11,111 bases of DNA from an uncultured Acidimicrobiaceae bacterium (GTDB taxonomy: Bacteria > Actinomycetota > Acidimicrobiia > Acidimicrobiales > Ilumatobacteraceae). A model generated the notes under the pieces. It had not been told where the DNA came from, ran no database searches, and saw nothing but the letters and a program-made list of their open reading frames with translations. Location of the stretch: positions 1 to 11,111 of the forward strand of contig CAIXHI010000370.1 in NCBI GenBank assembly GCA_903919215.1, written 5' to 3'. The position numbers and the translations under genes are program-made. How positions within the stretch are numbered: position 1 is the stretch's first letter; every line of letters starts with the position of its first letter. Below are positions 1 to 6,351 of the stretch, one piece after another.

Positions 1-12
1 ACCCACATCCCG

Positions 13-62
13 TTCTTGTCCTACGGCGGTCACGGACGTCCGCAACCGCAGTAGGACAAGAA
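13..62. terminator. 50-nt palindrome, candidate terminator or dispersed repeat
   Basis: A perfect 12-bp inverted repeat (TTCTTGTCCTAC at 13-24, GTAGGACAAGAA at 51-62) encloses further pairing: 26-30 with 45-49 (5 bp), then the palindrome CGGACGTCCG at 33-42. The stem is thus almost continuous, with mismatches at 25/50 and at 31-32/43-44. It lies 17 bp beyond the stop codon of the leftward DUF35-thiolase gene, so transcription termination is the simplest role. Neither side has a clear T-run, so it would be a non-canonical terminator, or alternatively a mobile palindromic repeat. Confidence 0.55.
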
Positions 63-79
63 GCCAGGGGAGCGCGGGT

Positions 80-1729
80 TCAGCCCTTGGTGAACAGGAT
101 GGTGCCGCCGGGGACGCCACCACCAGCGGCGATCACCGCGACCTCGGCACCCTTCACCTGGCGAGCACCACCGTGGCCACGCAACTGCATGACGGCCTCG
201 TGCACGAAGCCGTAGCCATGAGTGCGGCCTGCCGATAGCTGACCACCGTGCGGGTTGAGCGGTAGTTCGCCGTCGAGTGCGATACGTGTGCCGCCGTCGA
301 CGAAGTCCTTGCCCTCGCCGATACCGCAGAAGCCGAGCGCCTCGATCCACGACAGGCAGTTGAACGTGAAGCCGTCGTACAGCAGTGCGACGTCGACATC
401 GGCGGGGGTGAGGTCGGTGCGACTCCACAGATGGCTGGCAGGGCCAGCCAGCATCGGCTCGTGCTCGAGCGTGCCCTGGTCCCACGACACGGGCTCGGTG
501 ATCTGGGTGCCCACGGCCTCGACCCGCACGATCGGGTGCGGCGCATCGCTCGCCGCGTCGATCGCCGACACAATCACGGCGGTGGCGCCATCGCACGGCA
601 CATCGCAGTCGTAGAGACCGAACGGGGTGGTGATCATGCGCGCACCGAGGTAGTCGTCCATCGTGAGCGGGGTCTGGTAGATCGCGTTTGGGTTGAGCGC
701 GGCGTTCTTGCGCGCGTTGAGCGCGATCCACCCGAGCGATTCGCGGGTGGTGCCGTAACGCTGCATGTGCAGCGAGGCGTTCATCGCAATCCAGTTCGAG
801 GCCGATGCCGCGCCGTACGGCAGACGCCACTGCATATCGCCCTCGATGCGCCCGCCGCCGCTGTGCTGTCCGCCGCGGCGCTGCAGTTCTGCATAGGTGG
901 CCTCCCAGACGGTGCGGAAGCACAGCACGTGACGGCACAGGCCCGAGGCCACGGCCAACATCGCGTTGACGATCGAACCGGACTGACCGGGTGTCTCTGG
1001 CCCGCCGCTGTGCCACGTGGGGCGCAGTCGCAGCGCATTCTCGACGGCGGTGATGCCACCCTCACTGTGGCCGTGCCCACCGCCGGCGCCGGGGTACGTG
1101 GACAGGCCATCGATATCTTCGGGTGTCAGCCCGGCATCGGCGATCGCCCGCAGACAGGCCTCCACCGTCAGCGACACGGGGTCGCGCATCAAGCGGCGGC
1201 CAAGCTCCGACATGCCGATACCCGTGATGGCCACCTTGTGTTCGAACTTGTCCTTCGACGCCATCGGGCGGGCGACCCGCCACCTGGGGTCGTCGTGGGG
1301 GATAGGCCCTGGTGTGGTGTCAGCGGTGGGGGCGAACATCGGCAGCCAGACGTCGTCATGCTGCTCGAACTGCACTTGCACGCGCAGTCCCGGCGCCACT
1401 GACTCGGGCGCGCAGCCGACGATGTTGGTGGTGAAACGGACGCGGTCGTCCTCCTCGATGGCCACGATCGCCACCACATACGGAGGCGGCATCGCCGGTA
1501 GCCACTGGTGATGGTTCACGGTCGAGCCGACCACCGTCGCTCGGCCTGATACGGCGGTGACCGTGAGCGCGGTAGAGCGGCAGTAGGGGCAGATGGGCGT
1601 CGTGGGGAACAGGTGCGCCAGGCAGTCGTCGCAGCGCAGCACTCGCAGGGCTCCGTCGCGGCCGGATGTCCAGAACCACTCGTTCTCGGGCGTGAGTGCT
1701 GGCAGCGGTCGATCGGTCGGCGAGGTCAT
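80..1729 (-). CDS. DUF35 zinc-ribbon/OB-fold protein fused to a lipid-transfer-type thiolase
   Basis: This 549-aa protein joins two domains that are often separate subunits. Residues about 15-150 form a DUF35 domain: a rubredoxin-like zinc ribbon with cysteines 33, 36, 47 and 50, then an OB-fold-like segment. Residues about 165-549 are a thiolase-superfamily domain of the SCP-x/lipid-transfer type, with YDGFTFN at 451-457 and the C-terminal thiolase glycine motif NPHGGQLSAG at 492-501. The normal nucleophilic cysteine is missing: the corresponding region reads PGQSGSIVNAM. In steroid side-chain degradation, Ltp2-type thiolase-fold proteins with DUF35 partners catalyse retro-aldol cleavage of CoA thioesters; a similar non-thiolytic role is inferred here, substrate unknown. 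The ATG at 1729 is chosen because AAGGGG lies 5 nt upstream; a longer frame to 1789 would overlap the amidase gene. The gene begins 10 bp after the amidase stop, so the two are probably co-transcribed. Confidence 0.85.
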   Translation of the reverse strand: MTSPTDRPLPALTPENEWFWTSGRDGALRVLRCDDCLAHLFPTTPICPYCRSTALTVTAVSGRATVVGSTVNHHQWLPAMPPPYVVAIVAIEEDDRVRFTTNIVGCAPESVAPGLRVQVQFEQHDDVWLPMFAPTADTTPGPIPHDDPRWRVARPMASKDKFEHKVAITGIGMSELGRRLMRDPVSLTVEACLRAIADAGLTPEDIDGLSTYPGAGGGHGHSEGGITAVENALRLRPTWHSGGPETPGQSGSIVNAMLAVASGLCRHVLCFRTVWEATYAELQRRGGQHSGGGRIEGDMQWRLPYGAASASNWIAMNASLHMQRYGTTRESLGWIALNARKNAALNPNAIYQTPLTMDDYLGARMITTPFGLYDCDVPCDGATAVIVSAIDAASDAPHPIVRVEAVGTQITEPVSWDQGTLEHEPMLAGPASHLWSRTDLTPADVDVALLYDGFTFNCLSWIEALGFCGIGEGKDFVDGGTRIALDGELPLNPHGGQLSAGRTHGYGFVHEAVMQLRGHGGARQVKGAEVAVIAAGGGVPGGTILFTKG

Positions 1730-1734
1730 ACCGG

Positions 1735-1740
1735 CCCCTT
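1735..1740 (-). promoter_or_regulatory. Ribosome binding site fixing the DUF35-thiolase start
   Basis: AAGGGG on the minus strand, 5 nt before the ATG at 1729. It touches the amidase stop codon and supports the shorter start over upstream in-frame codons. Confidence 0.7.
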
Positions 1741-3131
1741 CATACCAGCCCGCTGTAGGGCGCCACCTTCTCCAGAGCGCGGCATACACGCAGCACCAAG
1801 GCCTCGGCCCCGCCGCGCCCGATCACTTGCAGTCCCACCGGCAACCCGGCGACAGGGCCACATGGGTAGGAGGCGGCGGTCAGGCAACAGACGTTCGCAT
1901 ATGCGGTGTAGTTGGTGCCCATTCGCCCGTCGGGATACGGCATCGACCAGTCCTGCGGGCTGATCGGGGCCAACATCGCCATCGTGGGCGAGCAGATCAC
2001 GTCGTAGCTCTGGAACCAGATGCGGAACTGCTCGCGCACGCGCCCGATCGTCACCATCGCATCGGCGTATTGCTCCGGAGTCGGAGGAGCGCTCGCCACA
2101 GCCATCTGGAGCGGTGGCGTGAGTTGGTCGAGGCCATTCAGTAAGCGGTCCACGTGCGTGGGCGACACCATGTACGGCGTGCGCACTCCGTCGTAGACGC
2201 TGGCACCGAGGGTGACTGCGCCGAACACCGGCCAGATGTCCTCGATCTCGATGGCGGGTTGCTCCACCACGGCGCCGACGGCAGTGAGGCGCGAGGCAAC
2301 CTCGGCGGTCAACGCAGTGATGCGCGGATCGGCGTCGACCCACCCGAAGTCGGGGGTGAAGGCGATGCGCAGCCCTTCGACTCCAGCGTCGAGTGTGCTG
2401 AGGTAGTCGGGCACGGGAGTGTCCAGCGAGCCGACCTCCAAGGGGTCGTGGCCGGCGATCGCCTGCAGCATCAGTGCGGCGTCGCGCACACTGCGCGTGA
2501 TCGGGCCGAGGCTGGCGAACGGGCTGTAGCTGAAACTGTCGCGTGCCGGCACCAGCCCGGGAGTGGGGAACAGGCCGAATGTGCCGCACAGCGCTGAGGG
2601 GATGCGAATCGAGCCGCCTCCATCCGACCCGAGCGACAGCGGCACCATTCCGGACGCAACACTCGCCGCCGAGCCACCGCTGGAAGCGCCAGAGATGCGG
2701 CTGTGGTCGTGTGGGTTGACCGCTTCCGGCCCCACCAGGTTCTTCGATTGCGGCCAGGCTGCGAACTCGGGGAGTTGCGTCTTGCCGACGATAATCGCCC
2801 CTGCACGGCGGAGGCGGGCGACGGCCTCGGAGTCGGTCTCGGGGACGAACTGTTCGTACAGCCGCGACCCGGCGGTGGAACGTAACCCCTTGGTCCATAC
2901 CTCGTCCTTGAGCGAGATCGGCACGCCGTGCAACGGACCGAGCGCATCGCCCCGGCGCTGCGCAGCATCGGCAGCGGTGGCGGCAGCGAGTGCTCCGGGC
3001 GCGTCGACGGTGAGGAACGCGTGGAGGTCTCCGTCGTGCGCGGCGATTCGGTCGAGCACGTCCTGCGTCGCCTGCACGGCGGTCAGTGCTCCTGTCGCGA
3101 TGAGGCGGGCGATGTCAGTGGCATCCAGCAT
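1740..3131 (-). CDS. Amidase-signature family hydrolase
   Basis: A 463-aa member of the amidase signature family (amidases, FAAH-like enzymes, GatA relatives), which hydrolyse C-N bonds of amides through a Ser-cisSer-Lys triad. All three residues are visible: Lys75 in PISLKDE, the cis-serine Ser150 in GASSGGS, and the nucleophile Ser174 in DGGGSIRIPSA. The 24-residue spacing between the serines matches the family. Length is normal and no signal peptide is seen, so a cytoplasmic enzyme. The start at 3131 (MLDATDIARL) fits the usual N-terminus; a longer frame to 3227 would begin with a GTG inside the divergent promoter and adds 32 residues unlike the family. No Shine-Dalgarno site precedes the ATG; TACGCT ends 6 nt before it, so a leaderless message is possible. 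GatA itself is unlikely because no gatB or gatC is adjacent. Substrate unknown. Confidence 0.88.
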   Translation of the reverse strand: MLDATDIARLIATGALTAVQATQDVLDRIAAHDGDLHAFLTVDAPGALAAATAADAAQRRGDALGPLHGVPISLKDEVWTKGLRSTAGSRLYEQFVPETDSEAVARLRRAGAIIVGKTQLPEFAAWPQSKNLVGPEAVNPHDHSRISGASSGGSAASVASGMVPLSLGSDGGGSIRIPSALCGTFGLFPTPGLVPARDSFSYSPFASLGPITRSVRDAALMLQAIAGHDPLEVGSLDTPVPDYLSTLDAGVEGLRIAFTPDFGWVDADPRITALTAEVASRLTAVGAVVEQPAIEIEDIWPVFGAVTLGASVYDGVRTPYMVSPTHVDRLLNGLDQLTPPLQMAVASAPPTPEQYADAMVTIGRVREQFRIWFQSYDVICSPTMAMLAPISPQDWSMPYPDGRMGTNYTAYANVCCLTAASYPCGPVAGLPVGLQVIGRGGAEALVLRVCRALEKVAPYSGLV

Positions 3132-3137
3132 CGGCGC

Positions 3138-3143
3138 AGCGTA
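3138..3143 (-). promoter_or_regulatory. Possible -10 element for a leaderless amidase transcript
   Basis: TACGCT on the minus strand fits the TANNNT pattern and lies 6 nt before the amidase ATG, so transcription would start at or next to the A of the ATG. No convincing -35 hexamer is present at 16-19 bp, so support is weak. Confidence 0.3.
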
Positions 3144-3185
3144 GTGAGTACCAGCCGCGTCCCGCCGACACAGCCAACGACGACC

Positions 3186-3215
3186 TTGGCACAGTCCGAC
3201 AAAGTGGGCTACTGT
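3186..3215 (+). promoter_or_regulatory. Predicted promoter of the P450 operon
   Basis: TTGGCA at 3186-3191 (-35) and TACTGT at 3210-3215 (-10) are separated by 18 bp and resemble housekeeping sigma-70-type hexamers. Transcription would start near 3221-3223, giving a leader of about 45 nt before the P450 ATG. The promoter overlaps a perfect inverted repeat that could be an operator. Confidence 0.5.
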
Positions 3216-3219
3216 GCCA
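3187..3219. promoter_or_regulatory. Inverted repeat overlapping the P450 promoter, candidate operator
   Basis: TGGCACAGT (3187-3195) and ACTGTGCCA (3211-3219) are perfect 9-bp inverted arms separated by 15 bp. One arm covers most of the predicted -35 and the other most of the -10 of the P450 operon, a placement typical of repressor sites. The site lies between the divergent amidase and P450 genes and could control both. No dedicated regulator gene is adjacent. Confidence 0.5.
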
Positions 3220-3222
3220 TCC

Positions 3223-3246
3223 GACACGCTCCACAGGGAGTGTGTC
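3223..3246 (+). promoter_or_regulatory. 5'-leader hairpin ahead of the P450 gene
   Basis: GACACGCTCC (3223-3232) can pair with GGAGTGTGTC (3237-3246) in RNA: ten base pairs including one G-U, with an ACAG loop. It would start at or within a couple of nucleotides of the predicted transcription start, leaving the ribosome binding site at 3257-3262 free. It may stabilise the message, or be a second DNA-level dyad bound by a regulator. Confidence 0.4.
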
Positions 3247-3256
3247 TCGCTCGCAC

Positions 3257-3262
3257 AAGGGG
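3257..3262 (+). promoter_or_regulatory. Ribosome binding site of the P450 gene
   Basis: AAGGGG lies 5 nt before the ATG at 3268. It decides the start against an in-frame GTG at 3214, which falls inside the predicted -10. Confidence 0.75.
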
Positions 3263-3267
3263 ATCAC

Positions 3268-4482
3268 ATGACCACCACCGAACCCGAACTGTTGAACCCG
3301 TCAGGCTGCCCCGTCGCGCACCTCATGGACATCATCCCCGGTGAGCTGCCAGCAGGGCAGCACATGCGGATCATCGACGGCTTGCGCGAGCAGTCCCCTG
3401 TGTTCACCGGGATCGCCGGCGAGTTCCAGTTCTTCACGCTCACGCGCATGGCCGATATTCGCAAGTCGTTCCAGAAGGCCCAGGTCTTCACGAACGCGGC
3501 AGTGACGCCGACCGACCCGAACCCGCCCTACCGCTGGATTCCGGAGATGCTCGACGGCAAGCTCCATGTCGATTGGCGTCAGTTGCTCACACCGCTGTGG
3601 TCACCTGGCGCAGTCGAGAAGATGAAGCCGAAGCTGCGCCAGCGGTTCACCGAAGTGCTCGACTCGATCGCTGCCAAGGGGAGTTGCGAGTTCGTGTCAG
3701 AAGTGGCACTGCTGTTCCCGAACGTGATCTTCATGGACCTGATGGGTCTGCCCAGCAAGGACGCCGATCAGTTCCAGGCGTGGGAGGTCACCATCTTGCA
3801 CAGCGATCGTGATGCGCCGGGTGCCGCGGAAACGCAGTTTGCAGCGATGATGGAAGTCATGGGGTACTTCGGTGCCCTTATCGAGCAACGCAGGCTCGAC
3901 CCGAAGGAAGACATCATCAGCTACGTGCTGGGCGCCCGGATCGATGGCGAGCCGATTCCGATGCAGGACATCCTCGACTTCTGCCTGCTGATGTTCATGG
4001 CCGGTCTCGACACCGTCGCCTCGCAGCTCACCTACAACTTCTGGCACCTGGCCAACAACCCGCACGACCGTGAGCGCCTGCTCGCCGAGCCCGAGCTGTG
4101 GCCGTCGGCGATCGAGGAGTTCCTGCGCTTCTACTCGTTCGTCACCCCGTCCAGGAAGGTCGCTGAGGACACTGAGGTTGCTGGTTGCCCGGTCAAGGCC
4201 GGCCAGATGGTGTTCATGCCGTTGGTTGCCGCCAACCGCGACCCGCGCGAGTTCGAGAACGCCGACAAGGTGCTCATCGACCGCGAGAACAACCGCCACA
4301 TTGCATTCGGTGCCGGCCCGCACCGCTGCCTCGGGTCGTACTTCGCGCGTGAGGAACTGATGACGGCGATGACGATGTGGCACGAGCGGATCCCGAACTA
4401 CCGCATCGTCCCCGGCACCTCGGTGCCCGAGCACGGTGGTCAGATGGGCATCACCTCGCTGCACCTCGAGTGGGACGTCTGA
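3268..4482 (+). CDS. Cytochrome P450, class I bacterial type
   Basis: A 404-aa soluble P450 monooxygenase, the usual length for bacterial enzymes fed by a ferredoxin. The heme-binding loop reads FGAGPHRCLG at 348-357 with Cys354 as axial ligand. The I-helix oxygen-activation motif is AGLDTVAS at 245-252 with the acid-alcohol pair Asp248-Thr249. The K-helix ExxR is Glu284 to Arg287. There is no membrane anchor or fused reductase, so electrons must come from outside; the 63-aa ferredoxin two genes downstream is the obvious donor, while no ferredoxin reductase is in the window. It opens an operon with two short-chain dehydrogenases, suggesting hydroxylation of an aliphatic or alicyclic substrate followed by oxidation of the alcohol. 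Steroid, terpenoid or fatty-acid-like substrates are plausible; the CYP family cannot be assigned by eye. Confidence 0.95.
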   Translation: MTTTEPELLNPSGCPVAHLMDIIPGELPAGQHMRIIDGLREQSPVFTGIAGEFQFFTLTRMADIRKSFQKAQVFTNAAVTPTDPNPPYRWIPEMLDGKLHVDWRQLLTPLWSPGAVEKMKPKLRQRFTEVLDSIAAKGSCEFVSEVALLFPNVIFMDLMGLPSKDADQFQAWEVTILHSDRDAPGAAETQFAAMMEVMGYFGALIEQRRLDPKEDIISYVLGARIDGEPIPMQDILDFCLLMFMAGLDTVASQLTYNFWHLANNPHDRERLLAEPELWPSAIEEFLRFYSFVTPSRKVAEDTEVAGCPVKAGQMVFMPLVAANRDPREFENADKVLIDRENNRHIAFGAGPHRCLGSYFAREELMTAMTMWHERIPNYRIVPGTSVPEHGGQMGITSLHLEWDV

Positions 4483-4490
4483 CTCAGTTC

Positions 4491-5240
4491 ATGTCGAGGC
4501 ACGACAACACAATTGCAATCGTCACCGGCGCAGCCTCTGGTATCGGCCGCTCGACGGCGATCATGCTCGCCCAGGAGGGTGCCACGGTGGTGGCCACCGA
4601 CGCGAACGCCGATGGCCTCGCGGTCGTCGCTGCCGAGCAGTCGGGGATCACCGCGGTCCCCGGCAACCTGACCGATGGTGCGTTCATCGACGCGCTGGTG
4701 GCTCAGGCCGAAGGCCTCGGCCCGGTGAGCGTGCTCGCCAACGTGGCCGGTGTGATGGACTACTTCTACCCGGTCAGCCAAGTCAGCGATGACCTGTGGG
4801 ATCTCGTGCAGAACGTGAACCTCAAGGCGCCGATGCGGCTGTGCCGTCTGCTGGTGCCGTTGATGGCCGAGCGTGGAGGCGCGATCGTCAACGTCGCCTC
4901 CATCGCCGGTCTCGGCGGATCTGGCGCTGGCGCTGCGTACATCGCCTCCAAGCACGGCATCATCGGTCTCACCAAGCACATCGCCTACACATACGGCAAC
5001 ACTGGCGTGCGCTGCAATGCGGTGTGCCCCGGTGGCACGGAGACCAATATCGCCACCACCGCGACACCCACGCAGGACGTGATGTGGGCGTTCATGCGTC
5101 AGCAGCCCAGTATTGCTCTGGGCGAGAAGACGGCGAAGCCGGAACAGATCGCATCTACCATCTCCTGGCTCGCGTCGGCCGAGGCCAGCCACGTCAACGG
5201 CGTGGTGCTGCCGGTCGACGGTGGCTGGAAGTCCGCTTGA
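4491..5240 (+). CDS. Short-chain dehydrogenase/reductase (SDR), probably NAD-preferring
   Basis: A 249-aa classical SDR oxidoreductase. The nucleotide-binding glycine motif TGAASGIG is at 12-19, NVAG (variant of NNAG) at 84-87, and the catalytic set is Asn110, Ser137, Tyr150 and Lys154 (YIASK). The PGGTET stretch at 180-185 and the C-terminal PVDGGW are typical. Asp37 at the end of the second strand suggests NAD(H) rather than NADP(H); this is inferred from family rules. The ATG at 4491 lies 8 bp after the P450 stop and has no obvious Shine-Dalgarno site, so translation may be coupled to the P450. A longer frame upstream lies within the P450 gene and is not used. The likely role is oxidation of the alcohol formed by the P450. 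Confidence 0.92.
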   Translation: MSRHDNTIAIVTGAASGIGRSTAIMLAQEGATVVATDANADGLAVVAAEQSGITAVPGNLTDGAFIDALVAQAEGLGPVSVLANVAGVMDYFYPVSQVSDDLWDLVQNVNLKAPMRLCRLLVPLMAERGGAIVNVASIAGLGGSGAGAAYIASKHGIIGLTKHIAYTYGNTGVRCNAVCPGGTETNIATTATPTQDVMWAFMRQQPSIALGEKTAKPEQIASTISWLASAEASHVNGVVLPVDGGWKSA

Positions 5241-5260
5241 TCCACCCCCAAAAAGCTCAC

Positions 5261-5265
5261 AAGGA
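5261..5265 (+). promoter_or_regulatory. Ribosome binding site of the ferredoxin gene
   Basis: AAGGA lies 9 nt before the ATG at 5275, in the largest gap (34 bp) inside the operon. This independent site may let the ferredoxin be made at a higher level than its neighbours. Confidence 0.6.
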
Positions 5266-5274
5266 ACCACTGAC

Positions 5275-5466
5275 ATGAAGATCATCGTTGACAACGACTC
5301 CTGCAGCGGCCACGGCCGTTGTGCCGCTCTGGCCCCCAGCGTGTACGTGCTGGATGACCGCGGCTACAACTCGATGAACGAGACCGAGGTGTCGCCGGAG
5401 AACGAGGCGGCGGCACGCGTCGGCGCCAACAACTGCCCAGAGCGCGCGATCACGCTGGTCGACTGA
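5275..5466 (+). CDS. [3Fe-4S]-type ferredoxin, P450 partner
   Basis: A 63-aa ferredoxin of the type found beside actinobacterial P450 genes. Only three cysteines are present: Cys10 and Cys16 in CSGHGRC, and Cys54 in NNCPERA. The place where a fourth cluster cysteine would stand holds His13, the CxxHxxC...CP pattern of P450-associated ferredoxins, so a [3Fe-4S] or unusually ligated cluster is expected. The acidic composition suits docking to a P450. It should carry electrons from a ferredoxin reductase, not encoded here, to the P450 at 3268-4482. It sits between the two dehydrogenase genes, and the following gene starts 1 bp after its stop. Confidence 0.93.
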   Translation: MKIIVDNDSCSGHGRCAALAPSVYVLDDRGYNSMNETEVSPENEAAARVGANNCPERAITLVD

Positions 5467-5467
5467 C

Positions 5468-6241
5468 ATGGGTCAGTTGAACGACAAGGTCATCGTTGTC
5501 GTCGGTGGTTCGGCGGGGCTCGGCTTGGCTGTGTCCAAGCGGTGTGTCGACGAAGGCGCGAACGTGGTGATCATGGCGCGCAACAAGCAACGCCTCGATG
5601 AGGTCGCTGCCAGCCTCGGCCAGACCGCGATTCCGATCCAGTGCGACGTGGCCAACGCCGACAGCGTGCGCGCAGCATTCGCTGAGGTAGATCGCCGCTT
5701 CGGCAAGGTCGACGCACTGCTCAACGTCGCCGGCGTGGGCCGCATCGCCAAGATCGCCGATGCCACCGACGACGACATCGACTTCGTCCTCGACATCAAC
5801 CTGCGTGGCCCGATCCTCACTACCCGGTCAGCTGTGCCGTTGCTGCGCAAGGCCGGTGGCGGCGACATCGTCAACGTGTCGTCCGAGATCGTTGGCGACT
5901 ACATGCCGTTCATGGTGCTGTACGGCACCTCGAAGGGTGGGCTCGACACGTTCAGCCGCATGCTCAATCACGAACTGCGCGCCGACAAGATCCGCGTCTC
6001 GAACTACGTGTCCGGTTCCGTCGGCGGAACCGAATTCGGCGTCAACTTCACACCCGAGGGTGTGGAAGCGGCACTGCCCGAATGGCTCGAGAGCGGCTAC
6101 ATGACACGCGTTGCCGGCCCGGGTATGGAACCCGAATGGATGGCCGACGCGATGATCTTCGTGATCACCCGGCCGAAGGGTCAGATGATCGACTTCGTGC
6201 ACGTGCGCTCGTTCGCGCCGGGCTCGGCGATCGACAACTGA
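5468..6241 (+). CDS. Short-chain dehydrogenase/reductase (SDR), possibly NADP-preferring
   Basis: A 257-aa SDR, the last gene of the P450 operon. The glycine motif is GGSAGLG at 13-19, NVAG is at 86-89, and the catalytic residues are Asn111, Ser139, Tyr152 and Lys156 (YGTSK). After the second strand the sequence reads ARNKQRL, with Arg38 where the other dehydrogenase of this operon has acid, which by family rules points to NADP(H). It is divergent from its neighbour, so the pair is not a recent duplication. The start follows the ferredoxin stop by 1 bp with no separate ribosome binding site, indicating coupled translation. It may act on a different carbonyl/alcohol step of the same pathway, or in the opposite redox direction. 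Confidence 0.92.
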   Translation: MGQLNDKVIVVVGGSAGLGLAVSKRCVDEGANVVIMARNKQRLDEVAASLGQTAIPIQCDVANADSVRAAFAEVDRRFGKVDALLNVAGVGRIAKIADATDDDIDFVLDINLRGPILTTRSAVPLLRKAGGGDIVNVSSEIVGDYMPFMVLYGTSKGGLDTFSRMLNHELRADKIRVSNYVSGSVGGTEFGVNFTPEGVEAALPEWLESGYMTRVAGPGMEPEWMADAMIFVITRPKGQMIDFVHVRSFAPGSAIDN

Positions 6242-6243
6242 AC

Positions 6244-6308
6244 CCGTTCCCTCCGCTCGCGTCGCACGGGTACCACGGGTCGCCGTGGTACCCGTGGGAC
6301 ATGAACGG
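6244..6308 (+). terminator. Strong hairpin ending the P450 operon
   Basis: The core is a perfect 14-bp stem, CACGGGTACCACGG (6265-6278) with CCGTGGTACCCGTG (6283-6296), closed by the tetraloop GTCG. After one mismatch, 6261-6263 pair with 6298-6300, and further out CCGTTC (6244-6249) can pair with GAACGG (6303-6308). It begins a few bases after the last dehydrogenase stop. There is no T-tract, which is common for terminators of high-GC actinobacteria. Confidence 0.7.
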
Positions 6309-6351
6309 AGTGGGGTGAGCTGGGTGGCGCTGTGCCAATCTTGTCCTCGCT

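Noticed and set aside
1262..1264. Possible separate thiolase gene starting at the internal Met156
   Set aside because: The frame is uninterrupted from the DUF35 domain, and no good ribosome binding site was noticed before this ATG; a fusion is the simpler reading, though an internal start cannot be excluded.
431..1402. Long open frame on the plus strand opposite the DUF35-thiolase gene
   Set aside because: Its product is arginine/histidine-rich and matches no family; it is a GC-driven shadow of the minus-strand gene, which has clear domain motifs.
1740..3131. Amidase considered as GatA of the tRNA amidotransferase
   Set aside because: No gatB or gatC nearby, and the gene is paired with a catabolic DUF35-thiolase.
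3214..3267. Upstream GTG start for the P450
   Set aside because: The GTG lies inside the predicted -10 and the inverted repeat; the ATG at 3268 has a well-spaced AAGGGG.
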